This document shows positions 8,453 to 18,189 of a stretch of DNA of 64,000 bases, one piece after another. The position numbers were made by a program, and so were the translations under genes. Below the pieces are notes generated by a model. That model did not search any database, had not been told where the DNA came from, and worked only from the letters and a program-made list of their open reading frames with translations. The DNA lies in contig JAWKNA010000006.1 in NCBI GenBank assembly GCA_041391925.1, positions 124,001-188,000 on the forward strand. The letters run 5' to 3'. How positions within the stretch are numbered: the first letter of the stretch is position 1; each line of letters begins with the position of its first letter. The stretch comes from JBPOFM01 sp041391925. Lineage in GTDB: Bacteria > Bacteroidota > Bacteroidia > Flavobacteriales > Flavobacteriaceae.

Positions 8453-9967
8453 ATGGATAAAAAAAACCTACTGGCACTTATTGTACTTTTCGCATCAATA
8501 AAAGTGCTGGCTCAACCAAGCATAGAATGGCAAAAATCATTAGGAGGGACAGATTTTGATTTAGTAGAATCAATAAAACAAACAACTGATGGTGGCTATA
8601 TTCTATGCGGAAGTAGTAGTTCTTCTGATGGAGATGTTATAAGCAACCATGGCCAAAGAGATTCTTGGGTGGTTAAGATTACGAGCTCGGGTGAAATTGA
8701 TTGGCAGAATGCGATTGGAGGAACTGGTTTAGACACGTCCAATTCAATTGAACAAACAATTGATGAAGGATATATCGTAGCTGGAAGTTCACAATCCAAT
8801 GATGGTGATGTAACTGGCAATCATGGTAATCATGATTTTTGGGTTGTCAAGTTTTCTAGTACTGGTGTAATTAATTGGCAAAAATCAATCGGTGGTAGCG
8901 GTAATGATATTGCAAATTCTGTAAAACAAACTGTTGATGGAGGTTATATTGTTTGTGGACGTTCTCAATCTTCAAATGGAGATGTAACAGTTAATCACGG
9001 AGGTTATGATTTTTGGATGGTAAAATTAACTGATTCAGGTGTCATTGAATGGCAAAAATCTTTAGGCGGAAGTAATGATGATATTGCAACATCTATAGGT
9101 TTAACGAACGATGGTGGATATATTATAACTGGATATTCTTACTCTCATAATGGGGATGTTACTAATCAACATGGTGAAAGTGATTATTGGGTGGTTAAAA
9201 TTACAAATATGGGTAATATAGAATGGCAAAAATCTTTAGGGGGTTCTGATTCTGACTTTGCATCAGATATAAAACAAACTACTGATGGAGGTTATATAAT
9301 TGCTGGGTATTCCTTATCAACTGATGGAGACATTACAAATAGTTCTAATGGAAGTATCTGGGTTGTTAAATTATCTCAAATTGGTATTATTGAATGGCAG
9401 AAGTCTATTGGCGGTATTGGAGCTAGTGCATTCTCTATTCAACAAACTGATGATTATGGATTTATAGTAGCTGGAAAAAATTATATGATAGATGGCTCCG
9501 TTTTAACAGATAATATCGATGCCTTGATTGTTAAATTATCAGAAACTGGTTCAATAGAATGGCAAAAACCATTGGGTGGAACACAAGAGGATGTTGCATC
9601 ATCTATTCAGCAAACAAATGATAATGGTTATGTGGTTGCTATTCGTTCTGCATCTTCAGATGGAGATGTTTTGGGAAATCACGGTTTTGAAGATTATTGG
9701 GTAGTTAAACTCTCATCCAGTCTTGGAATTAATGATTTTAGTAATGCAAATTTTATTTTACATCCTAATCCTACAACTGGAATTTTAAATATTACCTCTA
9801 AGTTTCCAATTTCTAAAATTAAAATTTTTGATAATATTGGTCATACGGTTAAATTAGATTTCAATAATTCTATTATCGATATTTCAAAATTAAAATTGGG
9901 AATATACTTTATGACAATAGAAGACATATATGGAAATTTTGAAACTAAAAAAATTATTAAAATATAG
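8453..9967 (+). CDS. Repeat-rich secreted protein with type IX (type A) sorting tail
   Basis: The best start is the ATG at 8453, which begins a clean signal peptide (MDKKNLLALIVLFASIKVLAQ). An in-frame ATG at 8432 would add seven residues in front of it. The body has seven repeats of about 57 residues built on IEWQKSLGG...D.ATSIKQT.DGGYI.AG.S.S.DGDV..NHG..D.WVVK. These are regular enough to form a beta-propeller. The last 75 or so residues (LHPNPTTGILNI ... GIYFMTI ... KKIIKI) are a type A T9SS sorting domain that directs export across the outer membrane and surface anchoring. The gene stands alone between rnpB and dnaX. The ligand or activity is unknown. Confidence 0.85.
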   Translation: MDKKNLLALIVLFASIKVLAQPSIEWQKSLGGTDFDLVESIKQTTDGGYILCGSSSSSDGDVISNHGQRDSWVVKITSSGEIDWQNAIGGTGLDTSNSIEQTIDEGYIVAGSSQSNDGDVTGNHGNHDFWVVKFSSTGVINWQKSIGGSGNDIANSVKQTVDGGYIVCGRSQSSNGDVTVNHGGYDFWMVKLTDSGVIEWQKSLGGSNDDIATSIGLTNDGGYIITGYSYSHNGDVTNQHGESDYWVVKITNMGNIEWQKSLGGSDSDFASDIKQTTDGGYIIAGYSLSTDGDITNSSNGSIWVVKLSQIGIIEWQKSIGGIGASAFSIQQTDDYGFIVAGKNYMIDGSVLTDNIDALIVKLSETGSIEWQKPLGGTQEDVASSIQQTNDNGYVVAIRSASSDGDVLGNHGFEDYWVVKLSSSLGINDFSNANFILHPNPTTGILNITSKFPISKIKIFDNIGHTVKLDFNNSIIDISKLKLGIYFMTIEDIYGNFETKKIIKI

Positions 9968-10078
9968 GCCTCATTAACAAACATTTTAGTTGATTATAAT
10001 TGTTGATTATAAATTGAATAAATTATTTTCACAAAATGAAGAGACATATTCAGTCAATTTAGTTTAAATTCATTAAAA

Positions 10079-11803
10079 ATGGAGCATTTTGTAGTTTCGG
10101 CACGCAAATACAGACCACAGACCTTTAAGGATGTTGTGGGCCAGCAAGCTATTACCAATACCTTACTGAATGCCATTGAGCACAACCATTTGGCGCAAGC
10201 CTTATTGTTTACGGGTCCTCGTGGTGTTGGAAAAACTACTTGTGCGCGTATCCTTGCCAAAATGATCAATAGCGATGGCTCCGAGAAAGAAGATGAAGAT
10301 TTTGCATTTAATATATTTGAGCTCGATGCAGCTTCTAATAATTCAGTGGATGATATCAGAAACTTGACCGACCAAGTTCGTATTCCGCCACAAGTTGGAA
10401 AATACAAAGTGTATATCATTGACGAGGTGCATATGCTATCTCAAGCGGCTTTCAATGCCTTTTTGAAGACTTTGGAAGAACCACCAAAACACTGCATTTT
10501 CATATTAGCGACCACCGAAAAACATAAAATCATTCCAACGATTTTATCACGTTGCCAAATTTTTGATTTTAAAAGAATCACGGTTAAGGATGCTAAAAAT
10601 TATCTAAAGTACATCGCTGAAGAACAAGGTGTGGATGCTGAAGATGATGCACTCCATATTATCGCCCAAAAGGCAGATGGCGCCATGCGTGATGCCTTGT
10701 CCATCTTTGATAGGGTGGTTAGTTTTTCTGGTAAGAACTTAACGCGCCAGGCCGTTACTGAAAACCTGAACGTTCTAGATTATGAAACTTATTTTACCAG
10801 TACAGATTTAATTCTTGAAAATAAAATTCCTGAATTGCTGGTGCAGTTTAATGAAACGCTTTCAAAAGGTTTTGATGGGCATCATTACATTGCAGGATTG
10901 GCATCTCATTTCAGGGATTTGATGGTCTGCCAAAATGAGCAAACCATCGATCTTCTTGAGGTTGGAGACGAAACCAAGACCAAATATCTCGAACAAGCTA
11001 AAAAAGCACCTTACAATTTTCTGTTGAAAGGCATCGAACTTGCCAATGATTGTGACCTTAAGTACAAAAGCAGCAAAAATCAACGTTTATTGGTTGAATT
11101 AACTTTAATGCAACTTGCCTCTATCACTTTTGATGGAGAAAAAAAAAATAACACTCACTTCATAATTCCCGCATCTTATTTTAAAGCTAAAGGTATCAAA
11201 CCTATTGCCGTTCAAGTTCCAACTAAAGATGAACCTGCTTTAGAGACCAATCAACAACTTGAGAAACCAAAAAAAGAAGAAACTTCTAAGGTCGAAAACC
11301 TGGTTCAAGAACCAATTCCTGTTATCGATTTAAAAATTGATTCCCACAGAACTTCTGGTCTGTCCTTAAAAAGTATTAAGGCAAAAAAGGAACATCATAT
11401 CAAGCAAATGGAAGTAATCATAGATCCTAACGATCTTCCAAAAGAAGATGTGAATCAAGAGGAGTTAATCAAAGCCTGGAAAGATTACACCAAAGCCATG
11501 GACCGAAAGGGTGAAAAAATCATGGTATCGATTTTAGAAATGGATACTCCAAAGTTAAATGACACAACAATTCAATTGGAATTTCCCAACGAAACCATTA
11601 AGATTGAGCTGGAACGCGCACAATTTCCTTTAATGGAATACCTGCGAAAAACTTTGAAAAATTATGATTTATCTTTGGATATTTCGGTGAATGAAGAGAT
11701 TGAAAAGCAATATGCCTTTACTCCAATTGAGAAATATCAAAAATTGAAAGAAAAGAACCCAAATATCGAACTTTTGAAAAAGACATTTGGATTGGATATT
11801 TGA
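10079..11803 (+). CDS. dnaX: DNA polymerase III subunit gamma/tau
   Basis: DnaX is the ATPase of the clamp loader. The N-terminal AAA+ module has Walker A GPRGVGKT at residues 46-53, Walker B with DEVH (YIIDEVHMLSQ) and the sensor/arginine SRC motif (ILSRCQIFDF). The region between Walker A and ELDAASNNSVDDIR normally carries four zinc-binding cysteines; here it is replaced by SDGSEKEDEDFAFNIF, with no cysteine. The reading frame is clean, so this is not damage. A Lys/Glu/Pro-rich linker (about residues 365-445) leads to a C-terminal domain. At 574 residues the length fits Bacteroidetes tau-type proteins. No frameshift signal for a short gamma form is evident. Confidence 0.95.
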   Translation: MEHFVVSARKYRPQTFKDVVGQQAITNTLLNAIEHNHLAQALLFTGPRGVGKTTCARILAKMINSDGSEKEDEDFAFNIFELDAASNNSVDDIRNLTDQVRIPPQVGKYKVYIIDEVHMLSQAAFNAFLKTLEEPPKHCIFILATTEKHKIIPTILSRCQIFDFKRITVKDAKNYLKYIAEEQGVDAEDDALHIIAQKADGAMRDALSIFDRVVSFSGKNLTRQAVTENLNVLDYETYFTSTDLILENKIPELLVQFNETLSKGFDGHHYIAGLASHFRDLMVCQNEQTIDLLEVGDETKTKYLEQAKKAPYNFLLKGIELANDCDLKYKSSKNQRLLVELTLMQLASITFDGEKKNNTHFIIPASYFKAKGIKPIAVQVPTKDEPALETNQQLEKPKKEETSKVENLVQEPIPVIDLKIDSHRTSGLSLKSIKAKKEHHIKQMEVIIDPNDLPKEDVNQEELIKAWKDYTKAMDRKGEKIMVSILEMDTPKLNDTTIQLEFPNETIKIELERAQFPLMEYLRKTLKNYDLSLDISVNEEIEKQYAFTPIEKYQKLKEKNPNIELLKKTFGLDI

Positions 11804-11847
11804 ATGAAAAAAAAATCAGAGAATATAGACTGTATAGAATTGAACAT

Positions 11848-12408
11848 ATGAAAAATCTATTTTTTATAATCGCCATCATTAGTGTTGTATTTGTCAGCTG
11901 TGACGGAAGAAAAAGTAAACGTGTTTCGTTGAAAGAATCTATAGAAGAATTTAAAGAAAGGCAATCTGCTGATGAAATCATTAACTATTACCCAAATGAA
12001 TACGTTGAAGTTGTAACGGATACAATCATTTCAAATAAGGTAAAGGTCCATATTAAAAATTTTTCTCTTCAGAATAAGGGCATCGATATGTCCGTCAACA
12101 CACATGAAACATCTAAAAATTTAAAACAGCACCGCGTTTTTGAATCGGAAATCGTTATTTCCACTCCCTTCAAGATTTTATTTAACGCCCATATGACAGC
12201 TGAACAATTCAAAGATATTTCATCGGATAAATTTTGGGACAATGCGACTTTGCAACACGTGTGGGTCAATCAAGAATTATCTACATCCCAAGACATAAAA
12301 TTGGATATCTCTTTCATCAATCCAAAAAATAATACCTATAAATTATATCGTATGTCCATTGATGAAAATGGCCAACAACGTATAGATTTTGTTGAACAAA
12401 GCACCTAA
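11848..12408 (+). CDS. Lipoprotein, function unknown
   Basis: The ATG at 11848 gives a proper lipoprotein signal: MKNLFFIIAIISVVFVSC, with the lipobox cysteine at residue 18. A frame extending upstream to 11800, overlapping the dnaX stop, lacks any export logic. The mature protein (about 168 residues) is basic at first (DGRKSKR), then beta-rich, with segments such as VSTHETSKNLKQHRVFESEI and WDNATLQHVWVN. I do not recognise the family. The stop at 12408 is one base before the miaE start, so the two genes are probably cotranscribed, though no functional link is apparent. Confidence 0.75.
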   Translation: MKNLFFIIAIISVVFVSCDGRKSKRVSLKESIEEFKERQSADEIINYYPNEYVEVVTDTIISNKVKVHIKNFSLQNKGIDMSVNTHETSKNLKQHRVFESEIVISTPFKILFNAHMTAEQFKDISSDKFWDNATLQHVWVNQELSTSQDIKLDISFINPKNNTYKLYRMSIDENGQQRIDFVEQST

Positions 12409-12409
12409 T

Positions 12410-12991
12410 ATGCTCGGACTCAAACTTCCCACAGATCCACGTTGGGTCAATATCGTTGAAAAAAACATCGAAGACATCCTGACCGATCATGCCTATTGTG
12501 AGCAAAAGGCAGCAAGTACAGCCATATCATTGATTGTCAGTTTTCCTGAATATACAGAATTGGTACAGGAAATGATTGCACTAGTAAAAGAGGAAATCAG
12601 TCATTTTAAAATGGTGCACGACAAAATTCTTGAAAACGGCTGGACATTGGGACGGGATAGAAAAGATGAGTATGTCATACAATTGGTAACCTTTTTCCCA
12701 AAAGGTGGCAGCAGAACTACACAGCTGGTACATAGGTTACTTTATGCAGCCTTGATTGAAGCCCGAAGTTGTGAACGTTTCCGATTACTTTCAGAAGAAT
12801 TACAAGATAAGGAACTGGCAGAGTTTTACCGCAAATTGATGGTCAGCGAAGCCAACCATTACACTATGTTTTTAGGTTTTGCTAGGCAATATGGCGACCG
12901 AAAAGAAGTAGATGCCAAATGGCAGCAACTACTTGACTTTGAAGCAGACATCATGAAAAATTTGAGTAAAAAGGTATCAATTCACGGTTAA
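12410..12991 (+). CDS. miaE: tRNA 2-methylthio-N6-isopentenyl-adenosine-37 hydroxylase
   Basis: MiaE is a ferritin-like non-haem di-iron monooxygenase that hydroxylates the isopentenyl side chain of ms2i6A37 in tRNA. The iron ligands are visible in their usual blocks: CEQKAAS, EEISHF (E-x-x-H), EARSCERF, and EANHY (E-x-x-H). The start at 12410 (MLGLKLPTDPRW) matches family N-termini and follows the previous stop by one base. An ATG at 12389 inside the preceding gene is less likely. Length is 193 residues, normal for the family. Confidence 0.9.
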   Translation: MLGLKLPTDPRWVNIVEKNIEDILTDHAYCEQKAASTAISLIVSFPEYTELVQEMIALVKEEISHFKMVHDKILENGWTLGRDRKDEYVIQLVTFFPKGGSRTTQLVHRLLYAALIEARSCERFRLLSEELQDKELAEFYRKLMVSEANHYTMFLGFARQYGDRKEVDAKWQQLLDFEADIMKNLSKKVSIHG

Positions 12992-13032
12992 TATTACTAT
13001 ATTGAAAGTCCTAATATATTAAATCCCAATTC

Positions 13033-14166
13033 ATGAAATATTTCTACTTAGCAATTACATTATTTTTTAGCCTAAATTCCCTCGGTCAAAATGACCTTTT
13101 GGGTGAATGGTTTTTGCATTATATAGAAGTTGACGGTGTTCAGCAATACAGCACAATTCCAAATTCCTCAAGCAATTATTATACAATAAAAACCATCAAT
13201 TTTAACGATGATGGAACGTTTGATGGTCAAGTCTGTTACAATGGCTATACTGGTAGTTATTCAATTGTGGATGAGACTACTTTAAGTATTACAAATCTAG
13301 CTGCTTTAGCTGGCTACTGTGATTATCTTTCAGAGTCACAATTATTTCTTTCTCCTTATTTATGGAGTGTTTTATCTGATGCGAGTGGAACAGCAACCGA
13401 TATGTTTACATATACAATTTCGGGTTCTGGCGATGAAGAAACACTTACGCTCACCAATTCCGAAAATGATAAAGCAGTTTATGGTAGAAGCCCATTACCA
13501 GAAAGCAGATTGCCCGGAAGTTGGTATTTGCACAAAATCGTAAAAAATGGAGTTGAAGAATTAAATACATTTAATCCAGACTTTGTTTTAAACATTACAC
13601 AAACTCCTGGCTCATTTAATGGTATTGATTATCAAGGTGACGCAGTTTGTAACAGTTATTTTGGCGAATATTATTTAGAAGGAATTGATAATATAAGAAT
13701 AATAGGATATGGATCCACTTTAGCTTTTTGTAATAATATGGAAGCTGATATCTTTGAAAGTTTATATCGTTCGTTTTTAGCGGACAATGATTCCGACATG
13801 GATATACTTTTGAATTATGACATTTTAGGCTCGGGCGATGATGAAACTTTGATACTAACTGACCAAAGTGGTGACTATTTGGTATATGGAAGACAAACAC
13901 TTTCTGTTTCTGAAAATGAGCTTACGAATTTAAGCATCGGTTTGAAAGAAAACCCGGTAAAAAATGAACTATCGTTGAATGTGGACGAAAAATTGGGAAA
14001 CCAATTAAACTATACGATTTATTCTATAGATGGGAAATTAATTAAACGTAATCAAATATTGGAAAACCATATCATTAATGTTGAAAATTTGAATTCAGGA
14101 ATGTATTTTTTATTGGTTTCAAATGAAAGCAATTTTAGCCAAACATTAAAATTCATTAAACAATAG
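13033..14166 (+). CDS. Secreted protein with duplicated domain and type IX sorting tail
   Basis: A signal peptide (MKYFYLAITLFFSLNSLGQ) precedes two related domains of about 125 residues each. They begin LLGEWFLHYIEVDGVQ and LPGSWYLHKIVKNGVEE, and each ends in SGSGDEETLTLT or LGSGDDETLILT plus a ...VYGR segment. The GxW start and overall spacing resemble lipocalin-like folds, which is a structural guess. Both domains hold paired cysteines (VCYNGY/GYCDY and VCNSYF/AFCNN). The C-terminal 80 residues (GLKENPVKNELSL ... IYSIDGKLI ... GMYFLLV ... LKFIKQ) are a type A T9SS sorting domain. The function of the cargo is unknown. Confidence 0.8.
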   Translation: MKYFYLAITLFFSLNSLGQNDLLGEWFLHYIEVDGVQQYSTIPNSSSNYYTIKTINFNDDGTFDGQVCYNGYTGSYSIVDETTLSITNLAALAGYCDYLSESQLFLSPYLWSVLSDASGTATDMFTYTISGSGDEETLTLTNSENDKAVYGRSPLPESRLPGSWYLHKIVKNGVEELNTFNPDFVLNITQTPGSFNGIDYQGDAVCNSYFGEYYLEGIDNIRIIGYGSTLAFCNNMEADIFESLYRSFLADNDSDMDILLNYDILGSGDDETLILTDQSGDYLVYGRQTLSVSENELTNLSIGLKENPVKNELSLNVDEKLGNQLNYTIYSIDGKLIKRNQILENHIINVENLNSGMYFLLVSNESNFSQTLKFIKQ

Positions 14167-14178
14167 ACAAGAAAAAAT

Positions 14179-14526
14179 CTATTTATTCTTCTTGTTTTCT
14201 TCTACCCTAAAAGCAACAATCTTTTTAATTAAATCAACTGGAAGTGGCTCATCCAAAGGAAATTGGACAGACCCTTTGCCTTGCTTATATCTGGATAATT
14301 CTTTTTTAAAACTCTCATGGCCAGTTGGTGTAGCATAAAAACCAATATGATTTTTATAACCTGCAAAATATACTAAAGGTTTTTTATTCAACTTAAAAGC
14401 AGGCATTCCATAACTTATGCTTTCTTCAAGTTCGAACGCTTCTTTTTTGATGATATGGTATAATTGTCTTAATTTTTCTTGAGTCGATTCTGGAAATGTG
14501 CTGATATAGTTTTCAATTACGGTCAT
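14179..14526 (-). CDS. DUF1801 (YdhG/Fra-like) protein
   Basis: This 115-residue protein matches the DUF1801 fold. Signature parts are YISTFPESTQEKLRQLYHII, ISYGMPAFKLNKKPLVYFAGYKNHIGFY, and GKGSVQFPLDEPLPVDLI near the end. In Bacillus a related protein (Fra) handles intracellular iron, but most members are uncharacterised, so no function is asserted. It is convergent with the gene at 13033 (12 bp between stops) and is followed upstream by a terminator, so it is probably monocistronic. Confidence 0.8.
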   Translation of the reverse strand: MTVIENYISTFPESTQEKLRQLYHIIKKEAFELEESISYGMPAFKLNKKPLVYFAGYKNHIGFYATPTGHESFKKELSRYKQGKGSVQFPLDEPLPVDLIKKIVAFRVEENKKNK

Positions 14527-14542
14527 TATATATGAAGATTAA

Positions 14543-14578
14543 GACAAAAAAAGGCTCCAATCTAATGACTGGAGCCTT
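14543..14578 (-). terminator. Rho-independent terminator
   Basis: AAGGCTCCA (14551-14559) and TGGAGCCTT (14570-14578) form a perfect stem. On the minus strand it is followed by a T run. It ends the outer-membrane barrel gene at 14599-15129. Confidence 0.85.
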
Positions 14579-14598
14579 AAAATTACTGTTTTTTTTGA

Positions 14599-15129
14599 TT
14601 AAATCTTTATGCCTAATCCAATTTGGATGTTGTTATTTTTGGCTTCGATACCATCAAAATCATGGTCGAGCATATTGGTAATGCCGTAAGAAAAACGAGC
14701 ATCCACAAACAACTCATCGGTAATCATGTATTCAACGCCTCCAATTCCCGAAAAGGAAAACGTAGAGAATGCATCTTGATTTTTCCATGTTTTAAGGCTG
14801 GCCATTGGACCAACGCCGATCGTAAATTTATCTCCAAAATGGTAACGCAGCATAATTGGCATTTGAATATAATCTGCTTTTAAATCGTCAGCCTTTGCAC
14901 CTTCAGCAGAATATTGCAACTCCACTTGAAGTGATAACGATTCTGAAAAGCCGTAATCTACAAATCCTCCAAAAGCAAATCCATTTCGGTGCATATTCTT
15001 GAAATCCGCGTCTGGTTCAAAATCGAGATTGGTAATGTTAAGTCCGCCTCTTACACCATATTTTGTTTCTTGGGAGAAAGTTAGAGTTGATAGGCTTATA
15101 AACAATAAAAGGGCAAATAGTGTTTTCAT
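14599..15129 (-). CDS. Outer-membrane beta-barrel protein (PorT-like family)
   Basis: The start is the ATG at 15129, which gives the signal peptide MKTLFALLLFISLSTLTFSQ; upstream codons in frame to 15180 would spoil it. The mature part alternates hydrophobic and polar residues and shows barrel-protein hallmarks: KYGVRGGLNITNL after the signal, GFVDYGFSESLSLQVELQYS, PIMLRYHFGDKFTIGVGPM, and a C-terminal strand NNIQIGLGIKI. This is the small outer_membrane_beta-barrel (OMP_b-brl_2) type common in Bacteroidetes, function unknown. Similar genes are at 56.9-60.3 kb. Confidence 0.85.
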   Translation of the reverse strand: MKTLFALLLFISLSTLTFSQETKYGVRGGLNITNLDFEPDADFKNMHRNGFAFGGFVDYGFSESLSLQVELQYSAEGAKADDLKADYIQMPIMLRYHFGDKFTIGVGPMASLKTWKNQDAFSTFSFSGIGGVEYMITDELFVDARFSYGITNMLDHDFDGIEAKNNNIQIGLGIKI

Positions 15130-15224
15130 ATTGAGATGATTTGAGAGTGTGAATATAATTTCAAATATGTTCACTCTCACTAAATATTAGTTATGTAACA
15201 AGAAAAATAAGACAAAATGCCAAT

Positions 15225-16133
15225 TTATGGCATTTTTATGCTAGAAACTGTTTCAAAATAAACACTTTTGATGATTCCATCAGACAATCCAATTTTTGGA
15301 ACATAGATATCTTTGGCACCACTCCATTTCATAGAGGAAAGGTAAATTCTAGTTGCTGGTATAATAACGTCAGCCCTGTCTTGGTTCAAATCCAATTGGG
15401 TTATACGTTCTTCATAAGAATAAGATTGCAACATATTGTAGAAAGAGGTTAAATAGAAGTAAGTCAATGGCTTACCTACTGCTTTCCCTGAAATCTTGAA
15501 AATTTTGTTGATGTTTCCTCCCGAGCCTATCAAATCCACTTTCTCGTAGTCTTTGGTATTGGTTTTAATCCATTGTTCCAGCTCTTGCCAAGCATCTTTT
15601 TGTACAATGTCGTTCAACAAACGGACGGTTCCAATCTTAAACGATCGTGAAGCAACAGTTTTTCCTTCATGGATAACTGTAAACTCGGTACTGCCACCAC
15701 CAACATCCACATAAAGATAGGTCTTGTTCTCGTCAATGTACTGGTTCAAATCTGTAGCAGCTATGATGGCTGCTTCTTCTTCACCATCGATAATATCTAT
15801 ATGTATTTTACAATGTTTGGAAATATGCTTTGCCACACCTCTACCGTTGTCTGCCTCACGCATCGCGGAAGTTGCACACGCTTTGTAAACAGTGACTTTG
15901 TGAGCTTGCATAAGCAATCTAAAAGCGTTCATGGTGTCAATCAAACGGACCTTGTTTTCTTCCGAAATTTGTTGATTTACAAACACATCAGCCCCTAAAC
16001 GAATCGGTACACGCACTAAAGAGCTTTTCTTGAACAATGCAGGTTTCCCTTTTTGCTCAATGATATTTGAAATAAGCAAACGCACAGCATTTGAACCAAT
16101 ATCAATAGCTGCGTATTTTTTGATTGTCAACAT
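15225..16133 (-). CDS. ppx: Exopolyphosphatase / Ppx-GppA phosphatase family
   Basis: This ASKHA-fold phosphatase probably hydrolyses polyphosphate or pppGpp. The phosphate-1 loop is AAIDIGSNAVRLLI (about residues 8-21), the second nucleotide loop is YVDVGGGSTEFTVI (about 139-152), and a third glycine-rich segment is DLIGSGGNINKI. The catalytic acidic pair fits EEEAAIIAATDL. The 302-residue length corresponds to the short, N-terminal-domain-only form. The ATG lies one base after the ppk stop, so the pair is translated together, opposing enzymes of polyphosphate turnover in one operon. Confidence 0.9.
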   Translation of the reverse strand: MLTIKKYAAIDIGSNAVRLLISNIIEQKGKPALFKKSSLVRVPIRLGADVFVNQQISEENKVRLIDTMNAFRLLMQAHKVTVYKACATSAMREADNGRGVAKHISKHCKIHIDIIDGEEEAAIIAATDLNQYIDENKTYLYVDVGGGSTEFTVIHEGKTVASRSFKIGTVRLLNDIVQKDAWQELEQWIKTNTKDYEKVDLIGSGGNINKIFKISGKAVGKPLTYFYLTSFYNMLQSYSYEERITQLDLNQDRADVIIPATRIYLSSMKWSGAKDIYVPKIGLSDGIIKSVYFETVSSIKMP

Positions 16134-16134
16134 T

Positions 16135-18189
16135 TTAATTCTGCAATTTTTTTAAAAAATAATCGTAGGTATCAAACTGTGAATGCACTTTTGGCAAATC
16201 GTTTCGTTTATACCTATTGCTTTGGGTTCCATCCAGGATTCTGGCTTTTACATTGTCGTTCCAACAAATATCAAAAATATCCATCAATTCCTTTTTAATA
16301 TCTTCATCATATATAGGACAAGTAACTTCTACTCTGTTTTCAATATTTCGCGTCATCCAATCAGCTGATGAAATAAAAACTTTTGGATTGTTATCGTTGC
16401 AGAACACCAGCAATCGTGTATGCTCTAAAAATTTGTCAATAATACTGGTAATTTCGATGTTTTCACTCATTCCAGGAATTCCAGGAACCAAACAGCAAAT
16501 ACCTCTTATAATCATTTGTATCTTTACGCCAGCTTTGCTTGCCTCATATAGCTTGTCAATCATCATATAGCTCGAAATACTGTTGAGCTTTATTTTAATA
16601 TAGGCAGGTTTTCCTTTTTTAACATTTTCGATTTCATTATCAATAAGCTTGAAAAGCCTCGACTTGGTATAATGTGGTGAGGTTATGATATGCTTATACC
16701 TAAATATCTTATAATTGGTCTCAAAAAAGTTGAATACTTTATTGATTTCTTTTAGGATACGCTGATCGGCTGTAAACAAGGTGAAATCAGTATATAGTTT
16801 AGCTGTTGATTCATTGAAATTTCCAGTACTTATAAATCCGTAACGCACCAATTCCATTTCTTCTTCACGCTCAATGATACACATTTTACTATGCACCTTC
16901 AACCCCCTTACGCCAAAGAGAAGGTTTATACCATCTGAGACCATTTGTTCCGCATAATCAATGTTTGCTTGCTCATCAAATCTCGCTTGGAGTTCAATGG
17001 CAACGGTCACTTTTTTTCCGTTTTTGGCGGCATTGATCAACGAGCTCGCCACATGGGAAATCTGTGCCAAACGGTAAATAGTTATTCGGATAGTCTTTAC
17101 TTGTGGATCTAAAGCTGCTTCACGCAAAAACTTGACGATATATGAAAATGTATGGAAAGGTGTATAGAGCAGGAAATCCTTATGTGCAATTGTAGAAAAA
17201 ATACTGCGTTCAAGGCTTAATCCCTTAACAGGCAATGGTTGGATTTTTTCATACAATAAATCATTTCTTCCAAGACTGGGGAAATCCATATAATCCCTTC
17301 GGTTATGATAGCGACCTCCGGGAATAACACTGTCATTAGCTTCAATTCCCATTTTGGTCATAAAATAATGCAATGTTTCTTCATCGATTGTTTTATCATA
17401 GACAAAACGAATGGGCTCTCCCACTTGACGATGTTTAACACTGTCAGAAATTTTTTCGATGAAACTTTTGCTCAAATCGCTGTCAAAATCGAGTTCTCCA
17501 TCGCGAGTGATTTTGATCATATGAGCAGAAATGTCCTGATATTCAAAAATGCTGAAGATGTCATGCAAACAATAACGTAATAAATCGTCCAGCATCATAA
17601 TGTAGTTATGATTACCTTTTTTTGGAAGGACCACAAATCGATCCATTGTTCGAGATATTTCTATCAAGGCATATTGACATTTGGAATCTGTCAACTTCAT
17701 CTTGCATGCAAGATATGCTGCACTATCCTTTAATGTTGGTAGGTCTACCTGATCGCTCAAGACAATGGTTACCAATGCTGGGCTTACATTCTGGATAAAA
17801 TAATTTTTTATAAAGGTGTGCTGCGATTCATCAATTTCATTTTCCGTGATGAAAAAAATATTTTCTTCTTCAAGTTTGCGATGTATCTTGCTTAAAATCT
17901 CAAGACTGTCGCTCTGCTGCTTTATGACAATTTGAGTAATTAGCTCCAGTAGTTCACTTGCCGCATAACCACCCAATTCGCTTCTGCCTGTTTTACCAGC
18001 CTCATCAATGCGTTTTACTGTTGCATAACGCACTTTAAAAAATTCATCTAGATTATTAGAAAATATACCCAAAAAACGCAGGCGCTCAATCAATGGCACA
18101 TGTTCATCTTCAGCTTCCTGCAACACTCGTGCATTAAATTGTAGCCAACTCAATTCTCTATTGATGTAGCTGTATTTATCTTTCGTCAT
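16135..18189 (-). CDS. ppk1: Polyphosphate kinase 1
   Basis: PPK1 polymerises the gamma phosphate of ATP into polyphosphate. The N-terminal domain begins YINRELSWLQFNARVLQEA, followed by the NNLDEFFKVR motif. The autophosphorylated histidine lies in GLKVHSKMCIIERE and the second catalytic histidine in FLEHTRLLVFCN. The substrate-binding STGNFNE and the C-terminal NIENRVEVTCPIYD are intact. At 684 residues it has full length. The operon continues into ppx. No PHO-type operator is apparent upstream, where the 157 bp to the SixA-like gene show no strong promoter match. Confidence 0.95.
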   Translation of the reverse strand: MTKDKYSYINRELSWLQFNARVLQEAEDEHVPLIERLRFLGIFSNNLDEFFKVRYATVKRIDEAGKTGRSELGGYAASELLELITQIVIKQQSDSLEILSKIHRKLEEENIFFITENEIDESQHTFIKNYFIQNVSPALVTIVLSDQVDLPTLKDSAAYLACKMKLTDSKCQYALIEISRTMDRFVVLPKKGNHNYIMMLDDLLRYCLHDIFSIFEYQDISAHMIKITRDGELDFDSDLSKSFIEKISDSVKHRQVGEPIRFVYDKTIDEETLHYFMTKMGIEANDSVIPGGRYHNRRDYMDFPSLGRNDLLYEKIQPLPVKGLSLERSIFSTIAHKDFLLYTPFHTFSYIVKFLREAALDPQVKTIRITIYRLAQISHVASSLINAAKNGKKVTVAIELQARFDEQANIDYAEQMVSDGINLLFGVRGLKVHSKMCIIEREEEMELVRYGFISTGNFNESTAKLYTDFTLFTADQRILKEINKVFNFFETNYKIFRYKHIITSPHYTKSRLFKLIDNEIENVKKGKPAYIKIKLNSISSYMMIDKLYEASKAGVKIQMIIRGICCLVPGIPGMSENIEITSIIDKFLEHTRLLVFCNDNNPKVFISSADWMTRNIENRVEVTCPIYDEDIKKELMDIFDICWNDNVKARILDGTQSNRYKRNDLPKVHSQFDTYDYFLKKLQN

